Origin: Polyangiaceae bacterium
GTDB lineage: Bacteria > Myxococcota_A > Polyangia > Polyangiales > Polyangiaceae
Assembly (NCBI GenBank): GCA_015075635.1
Contig: JABTUA010000003.1
Location: 2,356,001-2,420,000 of the forward strand
Length of the DNA: 64,000 nt
Direction: 5' to 3'
Shown: positions 34,085 to 42,880 of the stretch, one piece after another
Layout: every line of letters starts with the position of its first letter
How positions within the stretch are numbered: position 1 is the stretch's first letter
Position numbers and translations under genes: made by a program
The notes under the pieces: model-generated
What the model saw: the letters and a program-made list of their open reading frames with translations, nothing else
Told to the model about the DNA's origin: nothing
The model's database searches: none

Positions 34085-36183
34085 CAGAACGCCTCGCCCA
34101 GCGCGATGTGGATGGCCATGGGCAGGCCGAACACGGTGCCCGGGTCGCCTTCCCGGCGCTCCAGATCCTCCTCGCCGAGCTGCTGCAACCAGGGCGTGCG
34201 GTAGCCCGCGTCGATGCGCAGCGGGCCCACCGGCGTCTGGTAGCGCAGGCCCAGGCCGGGGGAGATGTGCGGGACGTTGAAGCGGATTTCTCCCACTCTG
34301 CGTGTGACGTCGCTCGCGTCGATGAAAGTCGCACCGAACAGCGGGCCGATGATGGGAAAGCGCACTTCCATCGAGGCCTCCCACAGCGTGAGGCCTCCCA
34401 GGGGGCGGATGCAAGCATCCGGCAGCTGGTCCAGGGCTCCGCCGCAGTTTTCGCCCGTGGGCACCAGGAAGCCGACCGGACCGTGGGGCCCGACGCCGCG
34501 ATAGGGGTAGCCGCGGTTCGAGTTGGGGCCTCCGCTGTAGAAGGCCCGGAACAGGAGCTTGTGCTGATCGCGGACCACACTCGGGTTGGTCGGATCGGCC
34601 TGCGCCTGCGCGCTGGTCAGCGTCTCGCCGTAGTCGCTCGGGAACAAGAAACCGTTCGTCACCCGCGTGGCCAGGGTCACGTGCTTGGAGAGCGGTAAGA
34701 AGCCGCGGAACTCGGGCCTGAGGCGAAGATCGCTGACGGTGCCGCCGAAGACGTAGCCCGCCACCTGGAACGAGTTCGACAGGTAGAATCCCTTGCGCGG
34801 GTCGATACGATCGTCGCGGAAGTCCAGGATGGCGTAGAGCTCGGGGAACGACACCCGGACCGCGTCGAGCCCATCGGGCCTGCCGCCCTGGTAGGTGAAG
34901 GGGAAGTTCGCCTGCCAGTTGTAGGAGGGCGTCACGAACAGGTGGTGGGCGAAGAAGGCGCGCTCCAGGCCCGTGCTGGCCTTGATCTCGTGATAGCCGA
35001 TCACCCGCTCGCGCTCCGGGTCGGCGTTGTCGGGGATCGGGTAGAGCAGCGGGTAGATGCTGTAGTCGGCGGCCACGAACCCCGTGGTGCGCCCTTCGAT
35101 GAACGAGGGCTGGCGCAGCTCGGAGTGCAGGCGGTTCTCGGGCAAGACCCGCGTCGGCGTGTCGAAGCGGCCGATGCGCGTCGGAAAGTAGGTCACGCCG
35201 GGCCGGGCCTCGACGTTGAAGCGGCGCATGCCGCCGGCGAAGTTCCGGTGCTCCCAGCCGACGCGGAAGTGATTGGACAGACGGAGCACGTCGAAGCGCG
35301 CGCCGCCGCCGACGCGCAGCGTGCGCAGCGATGCCTCTCGCAATACCACCGTGATCGGCACCTCGCCGGTCTCGGCGTTCGACTTGTCTTGTCCGACCTC
35401 GACGCTGGAGAACACACCCAGGTTCTGCAGGGCGTCCTGGGCGTCCAGGACGTCGCGGCGCGAGTAGCGGGCGCCCTCTTCCAGGCCCAGCACGGCGCGC
35501 ACCTTCTCCTCCGGGATCGACTCGAGCCCCACGATGCGCACCCGGCCGTAGCGCGCGACCTCCCCCTGCACGATCTCGAAGCTCACGTCCGCGGTGTGAG
35601 TCGCGAGGTCCACCTTGGCGTGGTGCTTCACCCGCGCGAAGGCGTATCCGGCGTCCCCCAGCACGTTGGCGATGGCCTTGGCGTTGGCTTCGAAGACGTC
35701 CTCGTCGAAGCGATCTCCGGGGTCGAGGGTGATGGCGGCGAGCGCTCTCGCCGCCACGTCGTGTGGCAGGCTGGCCAGGCCGCTCAGGTCGGAGCGGCGC
35801 ACCTCCACCACGGGGCCCTCGTCCACGGCGATCTCGACCCGGACGTGGCGCTCGTCCACGCGCAGGATGCGCGCCGCACGGACCTTCGCCTCGTAGAACC
35901 CCTTGCGGCGGTAGTAGCGCTCGACCCGCTCGAGGTCCCGCGCGAGCACGGTGTCGTCGAACACCTCGTAGTCGTAGAGCAGCCCTTCGAACGAGCGCGG
36001 CCAGGGCGGCGGGCGGGTCGCGAGCCGCTCCTCGACGTTGCTCGAGTCGACGGCGCTGCCGCCGACCACGTCGACGCCAGCGACGAGATCGCGTCCGGGC
36101 GGCGCGGCCCTCTTGATGCAGCCGACGAGCGCGGTCGAGAGCAAGGCCGCTTTGGCCAGCGCTCCCGCGCGCGACTGACGCAT
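34084..36183 (-). CDS. TamA/BamA-like outer-membrane protein with lipobox
   Basis: Protein of 699 aa. POTRA-type repeats occupy about 40-365 (VEVRRSDLSGLASLP, ARYGRVRIVGLESIP, REASLRTLRVGGGARFDV contexts), followed by a C-terminal beta-barrel of the BamA/TamA type (about 370-699; GLGLRYQTPVGPLRIDAGYRT is the signature region). With TamB encoded directly downstream in a 1-base overlap, it is most likely the TamA half of a transport pair. The signal ends STALVGC (Cys22), a good lipobox, which is unusual for this family. The barrel region uses the usual mix of aromatic and Gly residues. Confidence 0.88.
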   Translation of the reverse strand: MRQSRAGALAKAALLSTALVGCIKRAAPPGRDLVAGVDVVGGSAVDSSNVEERLATRPPPWPRSFEGLLYDYEVFDDTVLARDLERVERYYRRKGFYEAKVRAARILRVDERHVRVEIAVDEGPVVEVRRSDLSGLASLPHDVAARALAAITLDPGDRFDEDVFEANAKAIANVLGDAGYAFARVKHHAKVDLATHTADVSFEIVQGEVARYGRVRIVGLESIPEEKVRAVLGLEEGARYSRRDVLDAQDALQNLGVFSSVEVGQDKSNAETGEVPITVVLREASLRTLRVGGGARFDVLRLSNHFRVGWEHRNFAGGMRRFNVEARPGVTYFPTRIGRFDTPTRVLPENRLHSELRQPSFIEGRTTGFVAADYSIYPLLYPIPDNADPERERVIGYHEIKASTGLERAFFAHHLFVTPSYNWQANFPFTYQGGRPDGLDAVRVSFPELYAILDFRDDRIDPRKGFYLSNSFQVAGYVFGGTVSDLRLRPEFRGFLPLSKHVTLATRVTNGFLFPSDYGETLTSAQAQADPTNPSVVRDQHKLLFRAFYSGGPNSNRGYPYRGVGPHGPVGFLVPTGENCGGALDQLPDACIRPLGGLTLWEASMEVRFPIIGPLFGATFIDASDVTRRVGEIRFNVPHISPGLGLRYQTPVGPLRIDAGYRTPWLQQLGEEDLERREGDPGTVFGLPMAIHIALGEAF

Positions 36184-36189
36184 CCGCCG

Positions 36190-36909
36190 TTACTTCTTCT
36201 TTGCGGGGTCTTTCGGCGGATCCTGGCCGGGCAGGTACGCGAGCTCCGCCGCCTTCTCGTGATAGGTGATCTCTTCGTAGGTCAGGATGCCCATGATCGG
36301 ATCGGCTTCCGTTCCCGTCGTGGCGCGGACGAAGGTGGTCGAGTAGTCGCCCTTCACGGTGACCTTCGCACCCTTCATCGGCAGCGGGTTCGGTAGCTTC
36401 ACGCCCCAGAAGGTGTCGCTCTTCTCGGCGTCCTCCTTCTTCTCGAACTCCTCCACCGCGTCGTAGACCTGCGCGAAGTTCGAGGCCCACCCCATCACCT
36501 TGATGCACTCCTTCTCCGGAGCGTCTTTGGTGTCGCAGAGCCAGAACGCCGGGACCGGCGCGTTGCACCCTTCGGGGTCGGCCTTGCCGCCCTTGTGTAC
36601 GGCGCAGGCCGGCGCGTCCGGCAGGTTGGTCTTGCCGATGTAGCCGGTGATGCTGAGCTTCTTGCCGGCCACCTCTTTGCGATGAGTGCGGCTGCGCAGG
36701 TGGTAGCTGGCCCCCCACACCGTGTAGGCGTCACCCGCCTTGATCGGCTTCTGGGGGACGTTCGGGACGGCCGGCATGGCCGCCTTCGGACCGCTCGACG
36801 CTCCGCGCGGCTGGTACTTCTCATCGTCCTTGCCCCCACCGCAGCTCACCACGGAGGCGGAGAGCACGACGGCGGCGAGCGAGGCGGAGATTCGGCGAGC
36901 AGACAACAT
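36190..36909 (-). CDS. Putative lipoprotein upstream of the TamA/TamB pair
   Basis: Protein of 239 aa using the ATG at 36909, which follows a GGGAGG ribosome-binding site; the longer frame up to 36966 would place the signal far inside. ASVVSCGGG is a lipobox (Cys23). The mature part has a linker, then a ~170-residue domain with two Cys pairs (CAVHKGG, EGCNAP, LCDTKD, ECIKV) and a beta-type pattern. No family recognised. Only six bases separate it from the TamA-like gene, so the three genes look like one operon and the lipoprotein may join that envelope machine. Confidence 0.78.
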   Translation of the reverse strand: MLSARRISASLAAVVLSASVVSCGGGKDDEKYQPRGASSGPKAAMPAVPNVPQKPIKAGDAYTVWGASYHLRSRTHRKEVAGKKLSITGYIGKTNLPDAPACAVHKGGKADPEGCNAPVPAFWLCDTKDAPEKECIKVMGWASNFAQVYDAVEEFEKKEDAEKSDTFWGVKLPNPLPMKGAKVTVKGDYSTTFVRATTGTEADPIMGILTYEEITYHEKAAELAYLPGQDPPKDPAKKK

Positions 36910-37023
36910 GTGGCCTCCCTGAACGGAATGATTTCGCATGGCTATCACGCGGCTCGGCGCTGCCACAAGGCCAGGGCGCCCTCCGCTCCAACGCGCGCGC
37001 CATTACCCCCCATCGGCCGGGAT

Positions 37024-37051
37024 TTGACAACACTTTTCAGGCTCCTAGCCT
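37024..37051 (+). promoter_or_regulatory. Possible promoter for the ApaH-like gene
   Basis: TTGACA at 37024-37029 and TAGCCT at 37046-37051 are 16 bases apart. The predicted start of transcription falls at about 37058, at or next to the GTG start codon at 37059, which would make the mRNA leaderless. The -10 matches only three of six consensus bases. Confidence 0.4.
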
Positions 37052-37058
37052 GCCGAGC

Positions 37059-37766
37059 GTGGGTCGCACGATCGTCGTGGGGGACGTCCACGGTTGCCGG
37101 GCCGAGCTCGAAGAGCTGCTGTCCCGCCTGGCCTTTGGGCGGGAGGACGCCCTCTACCTGGTCGGGGATCTGGTGGCGCGGGGCCCCGATGGGCCCGGGG
37201 TTCTGGACCTGGCGGCCGGGCTCGGCGCGGCGGCCGTGCAGGGCAACCACGAGTGGCGCCTGCTCCAGGTGCGGGCCGCCCGGGCCCGAGGCGAGCCGGG
37301 GCGGAGGCTCGGGCCCTCCCACGAGCTCCTGATGCGAGTGCTGGAGGACCGACACTGGGCGGTGCTCGAGGCCCTGCCGTACTGGCTGGACCTCCCCGCT
37401 CACGAGCTCCGGGTGGTGCACGCCGGCGTGGTGCCCGGCACCCCCATGGAGCGCCAGGATCCTTGGGCCCTCACCCACATGCGCAGCATCGACGACGACG
37501 GCGCGCCCAGCGACAAGCGCGCTCGGACGCTCTGGGCCGAGCGCTACGACGAGCTGCCGCACGTCGTGTTCGGGCACAACGCGGTGGACGGCCTGCAGCT
37601 CGCCTCGTTTGCCACGGGTCTCGACACCGGCTGCGTCTACGGCAACCAGCTCTCGGCGCTGGTGCTCGGTCCCGGCGAGCGCGTGCCCCCGAAGCGCGAG
37701 CGCCGCGACGTCATCGTGTCGGTGCGCGCCCGCAAGGCGTACGTGGAGATGAAGCCGGGGGCCTAG
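37059..37766 (+). CDS. ApaH/PrpE-like calcineurin-type phosphatase
   Basis: Protein of 235 aa with all metal motifs of the family: GDVHGC (8-13), GDLVARGPDG (37-46) and GNHEWR (61-66), plus later His residues (VVHAGV, VFGHNAV). Relatives split diadenosine tetraphosphate or act on phosphoproteins; the 235-residue length with this motif spacing fits the ApaH/PrpE branch. The substrate is not certain. The GTG start cannot move downstream because the first metal motif begins only eight residues in. It diverges from the lipoprotein gene. Confidence 0.88.
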   Translation: MGRTIVVGDVHGCRAELEELLSRLAFGREDALYLVGDLVARGPDGPGVLDLAAGLGAAAVQGNHEWRLLQVRAARARGEPGRRLGPSHELLMRVLEDRHWAVLEALPYWLDLPAHELRVVHAGVVPGTPMERQDPWALTHMRSIDDDGAPSDKRARTLWAERYDELPHVVFGHNAVDGLQLASFATGLDTGCVYGNQLSALVLGPGERVPPKRERRDVIVSVRARKAYVEMKPGA

Positions 37767-37799
37767 AACGTTCGGTGGGCGACAGAGCGCCTCGATACG

Positions 37800-37985
37800 A
37801 GCCGCTCGGCGGTCAGCCGAGCCCCGGGATCACTCGAGCAGTCTTGCCATGATCAGATCACGTTACGCCACTGAGAGGCGAGTGCGAATGCCGGCCGGGA
37901 CCGGCGCCGGCCGTTTCGACCGCAAGGAAGAGTCGCGTGGCGTTGGCGGTCGCCAGCGGAGCGCGAATAGCCTAGAGCGGGTCCC
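37800..37985. repeat. Diverged copy of the murG-murC dispersed repeat
   Basis: Positions 37843-37874 contain AGTCTTGCCATGATCAGATC and continue into CGCCACTGAG, almost the same as 59007-59038. In the matching frame it reads LAMIRSRYATE against FAMIRSRSATE in the murG-murC ORF. Flanking bases are similar but diverged. It sits between the ApaH-like gene and the convergent hypothetical gene, so it is intergenic. Confidence 0.7.
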
Positions 37986-37988
37986 GAG

Positions 37989-39227
37989 CTACAAGACCTC
38001 GACGGCCCGGCTCAGGCCGCGCAGCGCGTGGCAAGCGTCGCCGATCAGATCGAGGTAGGTCTGCTCGCGATCCTTGCGGATCGCCTCCAGGCGCTCGTAC
38101 ACGCCGCCCTCGAGCAAGCCACCTGATACGTCCACCAGGTCGGCGGTAGCGAAGCGGATGGTCTGATCGATGCGCTTGCCGCCTTCGGTGTCGGGCCCAG
38201 TCAGGCCGAGGGAGCGGGCGAGCGTCAGCGTCTCGATCAGGTGGCCGAAGAACTTCTGCTGCTGCAGACGGATGAGCAGGCCTTGATCGGGGTGGCGGAG
38301 GAGCAGGCTCGCGTAAGCCGGGCGCTCGAGCTCGTAGCGGAACAAGAGCACGCCGAGCTGCTTCTTCAGGCGGCGCCTGTCGTCGTCGCTGCCCGCCACG
38401 GCGACGGCGCTGGCCACCGCCTGCACCAGGTGCAGGCCGCCGCAGCTATGCCCGTAGATGCCGGTCTTGTCGCGCTTGGCACGGTGCAGCGGGCTGCCCT
38501 CGTCGAAGGCTTGGTCTGGCGGGCCCCCGTAGCCCTCGACCACCTTCTGATCGGCCTCGAGACGCGCGAGCGCGGCGGAGATCAGCCCAGCGAGCGCGGG
38601 CGGCTCGGTCGCGGCCTTGGGCTCGCGCTTCACGTGCTCGGCCAGCGCCGAGATCTGCCAGGCGACGTGGTGATAGTCGGCGTCGGTCTTGGGCTCGGCC
38701 GCCGCCGCGCGCAGATCCGCGACTAGACGCGCGAGCGTGACCCGCTCGCCCGTGGAGGTCTCGAAGCTCTTGTCGAGCGGCACGTTCATCTCCAGCAGCG
38801 TCTTCACCAGCAGGAAGCGGTGCGGCTCCACGGGGTCGCTGCCCTTCTTCTCCGGGAAGAGCCAGAGCCTCTTGCCCGAGATCTCCTTCTGCTCCGCGAA
38901 GGACACGATCACCTCGCTGGCGGGGCGCCCGTCCGCGGCGGCGAAGTCCGCGCCGAACGCCACCATGCCGTGGGCGAGGGCCCAAGGGCTCTTCGGATCG
39001 CCGGCTCCGGCTCGAATCGCGGCGCCGAGGCGCTTCTGGATCGACTCGACCTCGGCGCGCGTGGCCGCGCGCGGTGCCGTGACGCTCGCCGCGCTGGTGG
39101 AGCCGGACGGCCGCGGCGGCAAGCCGCCGTCCTTGGGCTTCGGCGCCTCGCGCGTGATCCCGAAGTAGACGCCCGCTGCGGCTGCGGCCGCGAACAGGAT
39201 CAGGATGTTGCGAGAGCGCTCCGCCAA
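37989..39227 (-). CDS. Putative membrane-anchored helical protein
   Basis: Protein of 412 aa. One transmembrane segment at about 8-25 (ILILFAAAAAAGVYFG) and a Pro/Ser/Thr-rich linker precede a mostly helical domain (about 58-410). The helices recur about every 40-50 residues with His, Trp and Glu at turns (WALAHGMVAFG, YHHVAWQISALAEH, IYGHSCGGLHLVQAVASAV). That pattern resembles an alpha/alpha-toroid fold. No catalytic motif can be assigned. Transcribed alone and divergent from the 39.3 kb lipoprotein gene. Start at 39227 supported by the signal-anchor position. Confidence 0.75.
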   Translation of the reverse strand: MAERSRNILILFAAAAAAGVYFGITREAPKPKDGGLPPRPSGSTSAASVTAPRAATRAEVESIQKRLGAAIRAGAGDPKSPWALAHGMVAFGADFAAADGRPASEVIVSFAEQKEISGKRLWLFPEKKGSDPVEPHRFLLVKTLLEMNVPLDKSFETSTGERVTLARLVADLRAAAAEPKTDADYHHVAWQISALAEHVKREPKAATEPPALAGLISAALARLEADQKVVEGYGGPPDQAFDEGSPLHRAKRDKTGIYGHSCGGLHLVQAVASAVAVAGSDDDRRRLKKQLGVLLFRYELERPAYASLLLRHPDQGLLIRLQQQKFFGHLIETLTLARSLGLTGPDTEGGKRIDQTIRFATADLVDVSGGLLEGGVYERLEAIRKDREQTYLDLIGDACHALRGLSRAVEVL

Positions 39228-39323
39228 GGCGCGGGCGAGTATGGTGACTCTGCTGCCCTGCGTCAGGTGTTTTCGCCGTGCAAGGTCCGATGTGGGGTCG
39301 TGTCAGCGAAGGCAGGAGGCTCC

Positions 39324-40376
39324 ATGCTGCGCTCGATCGGACTCTCGGCTCTGGTGCTCTTGCTCGGTGGCTGCGGCGGCGGTGACGACGGCGGACCCGA
39401 AGGCTCGGCCGGTCAACCCGGCGCCGGCGGAGGCGGCGGCGGCGTCAGCCTGGGCGGCTCTGGCGGCGGCGGCGGCGGGGGCGCAGGCGGCGGCGAAGCG
39501 GGCGCGAGCGCCGGCGGCAGCGGCGCGGTGGGCGGCGCTGTCGGGGCAGGCGGGACGAGCAGTGGCTGCGGCAACAACCAGAAGCACGCCACCATCGGCA
39601 ACCTGATCGTCGCGGACGTGAGCTGGCCTGCGAAGACCGGAATCAGCGCCGGCAGCGGCAAGATCCACATCTGGACGCGAACCGTGCTCGACTTCGGCGA
39701 CGCAGATCCCGCGAGCGGCGAGATCCCCGCGAGCGGCGAGGTCTCGCCCTGCGGCAGCGCGATCCCGGCGCTCACCAAGACCGCCATCGCCGGCGGTGGT
39801 CAGGTGCAGACGGTGATCCCCGACGCGGTCTGGGACAAGGCGGGCATGCCGAAATTCAAGGCCTCCGGCAAGCTCTCGGGCTTCGACGTCGGCGCCACGA
39901 TCTCGATGGACCCGGTGGTGTCGCTGGTGGGGCTCAGCATGCCCGATCCGAACGCGGCCTGGCCCGCCTCGGCCAAGCAGATCACCGGCGTCGATCACGA
40001 CGGCGACGGGCAGCCGGGGATCCTGGCGGTGCCGCGCACCGACCCGCCCTTCTCCGCGCCGCCCACCAGCCTGTTCGAGGCCCTGAACCCGAGCGGCAAG
40101 CGCGCCCACGAGGTCTACATCGTGACGCGCACGGCGGTGCAGATCAGCGGGACCCGCGACAGCTGCACGAGCGCGTCGGGTCAGGCCGAGGTCAAGCTGT
40201 TCGACAACCACGTGGTGGGCTGCAAGCGCAACGACGGCAAGCTGTGCAGCGCCAGCGAGTCGGACTTCATCGATCAGAACCAGCCGAAGTTCAGCGTCTC
40301 GAACGCGACCTACACCATGGTTCAGCTCGGGGAGGGAGCGACGTGCGCGGACGTGCGTGGGGCCTTGCCTCTCTGA
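39324..40376 (+). CDS. Glycine-rich-linker putative lipoprotein
   Basis: Protein of 350 aa. LVLLLGGCGGG is the lipobox region (Cys17). A Gly/Ala/Ser linker occupies about 18-85. A beta-type domain of about 250 residues follows with pairs of Cys (PCGSAI, DSCTSASG, VGCKRNDGKLC, ATCADV). The DHDGDGQPG segment (about 230) resembles a calcium-binding loop of the DxDxDG type. Probably anchored at the outer membrane. The ATG follows a GGAGG ribosome-binding site. The stop overlaps the start of the penicillin-acylase gene by 34 bases, so the two are likely co-transcribed. Confidence 0.8.
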   Translation: MLRSIGLSALVLLLGGCGGGDDGGPEGSAGQPGAGGGGGGVSLGGSGGGGGGGAGGGEAGASAGGSGAVGGAVGAGGTSSGCGNNQKHATIGNLIVADVSWPAKTGISAGSGKIHIWTRTVLDFGDADPASGEIPASGEVSPCGSAIPALTKTAIAGGGQVQTVIPDAVWDKAGMPKFKASGKLSGFDVGATISMDPVVSLVGLSMPDPNAAWPASAKQITGVDHDGDGQPGILAVPRTDPPFSAPPTSLFEALNPSGKRAHEVYIVTRTAVQISGTRDSCTSASGQAEVKLFDNHVVGCKRNDGKLCSASESDFIDQNQPKFSVSNATYTMVQLGEGATCADVRGALPL

Positions 40377-42880
40377 GCCTGCTCGCGCTCGGCTCGGTGG
40401 CTTGCGGCGAGCCCGAGCCGGCACGGGACGACGGCGCGCCCATCGAGATCGTGATCGACGACATGGGCGTGCCGCACATCTACGCGGCGAGCGACGAAGA
40501 TCTGTTCTTCGGCTACGGCTACCAGCTGGCGAGCGACCGACTGCTCCAGCTCGAGATGTGGCGGCGCTTCGCCCACGGCCGGCGGGCGGAGGTCTTGGGC
40601 GCGGACTTCAAGGGCTCCTTCGGCGCCACCGCGCTCCACGACGATCAGCTGGTGCGACTGTTCGACCTGCCGCGCTGGGGCAAGCTCGACGCGGAGCTGA
40701 TGCGGGCGGAGGCGCCGGAGCGTTGGCAGCTGCTCCAGGGCTGGCGGCGCGGCATCAACCAGCGCATCGCGGAGGTGCGGAGCGGCGCGCTGCCCAGACC
40801 CTTCGGCTTCGGCGCGGACGAGCTCGACTTCCTGCCGGAGCCCTGGGACGAGGACGACCCGCTGATCGTGCAGAAGATGATCCAGCTCGGCCTCGACCAG
40901 AGCTTGCTCTACGAGATCCTGATCACGCTCTTGGGCGAGATCGCGCCGGCCACGCTCGAGTCGGCGCAGATCTTCCAGCCGGCCCACCCGACCTTCGCGG
41001 TGCCGCCGGAAGACCGCCCGAGCATCGTGGCAGCCGGAGCGCCGCCGCAGTCGAAGAGCGCCCCTTCGACCTGGCAGCTCCCGGAGTCCGCCAACCATCC
41101 GGCCGCCTGGCGGAGGCTCCTGGCCGCGCCCAGGCCCGGCAGCAACAACTGGGCGGTGGACGGGCGCTTCACGGACAACGGGCGCCCGCTCCTGGCAGGC
41201 GATCCGCACCTGGTGTTCACGCTGATGGGCGCGATGTACGCGCTGCACCTGAACAGCGCCGACCGCGGCGGCAGCTTCGACGTCGCCGGCTTCGCCTTCG
41301 CCGCGGCCCCCGGGATCTTCGCCGGACAGACCCGAGGCGCGATGTGGGCGCCGACCTCCGCGTTCGGCGACGTGATGGATCTCTGGTCCGTCGAGCTGAC
41401 GGACGCGGGCGCGCGCATCGGCAGCGCGGTCGTCCCGGTCGTCAGCCGACAAGAGGTGATCCCGATCCGCGGCGGCACGAGCGAGAGCATCGTGGTGCGC
41501 GAGGTCCCGGGCCACGGCGTGATCTTCGAGCCGGCCTTCGCGGGCGTGCCGGTGCCGCTGACCGGCGAAGGGCGCGAGGTGCTGCTCGGCTGGACCGGTT
41601 TTGCCGCGCGAAGCTCGCTCTACTTCCTGGAGCTCGATCGCGCCCAGAGCGTGGCGGAGCTCGACCAAGCGGTGCAGCGCGCGCCGGAGCTCAGCTACAA
41701 CTGGGTCGGCGCCGACGCGGACGAGATCGTGTACCGGGTGAGCCTGGAGGTGCCGAAGCGGAACCCCGTCGCAACCGGTCGCGAGCCGTGGCGCGTGATG
41801 AACGGCGACGACCCCGAGGCCTTCTGGCCCGGAGGCTCACTGCCGCTCGCGGAGCTGCCGCACGGGCGCGCGGCGGAGCGCGGCTTCATCGCGACGGCCA
41901 ACAACGATCCCCTCGGGTTCACGGCCGACGGCGATCCGGGGAACGACGCCTGGTACTACGGCGCCTTCTACGATCCGGGCTATCGCGCCAAGCGCATCGA
42001 GTCGGAGCTCGAGCGGTTGACGACGCGGGGCGGCGTCACGCTGGAGGAGATGCAGAGCCTGCAGATCGACTCGCGCTGCCTGATGGCCGACACCTTCCTC
42101 GCGCTGCTCGAGGAGGCCTGGGCGGCGCGCGACGGCGATCCCGCGTTGGCCGAGCTCGGGGCCCGCCCTGGCATGGAACGGCTGGTGAAGCTGCTCGTCA
42201 GTGAGTGGGATCGCCGGATGAGACGCGACTCGGCGGGCGCAGTCGCGTTCCACGCCTTCGCCCACTTCACCACCGGAGAGGCGGTCGAGGACGACATGAT
42301 CCCGCTGCTCTACGAGCGCGTGCTCGAGGCGGCGCCCTTCTACGTGCTGAAGGTGGCGGCGCTGGCGCTCTCGGGGCAGTACCCCAAGGGCGATGCGCTG
42401 CTTCAGCAAGGCCGGCACCGGATCGTGCTCACCGGCCTGGCGCGCACGGCGGAGCTCTTGACCGCGCGCTACGGCGGCGTGGAGCCGAGCCTCTACCGCT
42501 GGGGCGACGTACACGTCACCAGCTTCGACAACGCCTTCGGGCTCGGGGTAGCGCTGCCCTCGGTCCCCAGCGACGGCGGCGAGAACACGGTGAACGTCGC
42601 GCACAGCGTGTTCCGTCGTGACTTCGTCGTGCCCGAGCAGTGGGTCAGCGACTACGGACCGGTCGAGCGCCTGGTCGGCCGCTTCGACGACTCCGGCACG
42701 CCCGAGGTCTGGGTGAATTTCCCGCTCGGCAACGTGGCCGACCGCGCGAGCCCCCATTTCGACGACCTCACCGAGGACTGGGTCGAGGGGCGTTACCGTA
42801 AGCTGGCCTTCTCCCGCGCCGAGGTCGAGGCGCGGGCGGAGAGGAGGGTGCTGCTCGGATCTGATATGAAGCTTCGGTGA
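40343..42880 (+). CDS. Penicillin acylase-family (S45) lipoprotein
   Basis: Protein of 845 aa from a GTG start after a GGAGGGAG site. LGSVAC is a lipobox (Cys21). This is an N-terminal-nucleophile hydrolase: a precursor cleaves itself to give alpha (about 22-266) and beta chains, and Ser267 in PGSNNWAV becomes the N-terminal nucleophile of beta. The family cuts amide bonds in penicillins, acyl-homoserine lactones and other N-acyl compounds. The substrate here is unknown. A quorum-signal or antibiotic role is possible, not shown. The start lies inside the last 34 bases of the upstream lipoprotein gene. Its stop overlaps the rsmE start (GTGA). Confidence 0.92.
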   Translation: MRGRAWGLASLSLLALGSVACGEPEPARDDGAPIEIVIDDMGVPHIYAASDEDLFFGYGYQLASDRLLQLEMWRRFAHGRRAEVLGADFKGSFGATALHDDQLVRLFDLPRWGKLDAELMRAEAPERWQLLQGWRRGINQRIAEVRSGALPRPFGFGADELDFLPEPWDEDDPLIVQKMIQLGLDQSLLYEILITLLGEIAPATLESAQIFQPAHPTFAVPPEDRPSIVAAGAPPQSKSAPSTWQLPESANHPAAWRRLLAAPRPGSNNWAVDGRFTDNGRPLLAGDPHLVFTLMGAMYALHLNSADRGGSFDVAGFAFAAAPGIFAGQTRGAMWAPTSAFGDVMDLWSVELTDAGARIGSAVVPVVSRQEVIPIRGGTSESIVVREVPGHGVIFEPAFAGVPVPLTGEGREVLLGWTGFAARSSLYFLELDRAQSVAELDQAVQRAPELSYNWVGADADEIVYRVSLEVPKRNPVATGREPWRVMNGDDPEAFWPGGSLPLAELPHGRAAERGFIATANNDPLGFTADGDPGNDAWYYGAFYDPGYRAKRIESELERLTTRGGVTLEEMQSLQIDSRCLMADTFLALLEEAWAARDGDPALAELGARPGMERLVKLLVSEWDRRMRRDSAGAVAFHAFAHFTTGEAVEDDMIPLLYERVLEAAPFYVLKVAALALSGQYPKGDALLQQGRHRIVLTGLARTAELLTARYGGVEPSLYRWGDVHVTSFDNAFGLGVALPSVPSDGGENTVNVAHSVFRRDFVVPEQWVSDYGPVERLVGRFDDSGTPEVWVNFPLGNVADRASPHFDDLTEDWVEGRYRKLAFSRAEVEARAERRVLLGSDMKLR

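Noticed and set aside
29438-36718. A single 2,426-codon minus-strand protein covering TamB- and TamA-like genes
   Set aside because: Only the part from 34084 down has TamB character. The upstream part is in a different frame from the TamA-like gene and has no homology; the two real genes overlap by one base.
37849-38058. Small protein gene at the dispersed repeat copy
   Set aside because: It has no ribosome-binding site, and the frame runs into the antisense of the next gene; the similarity is explained by the repeat.
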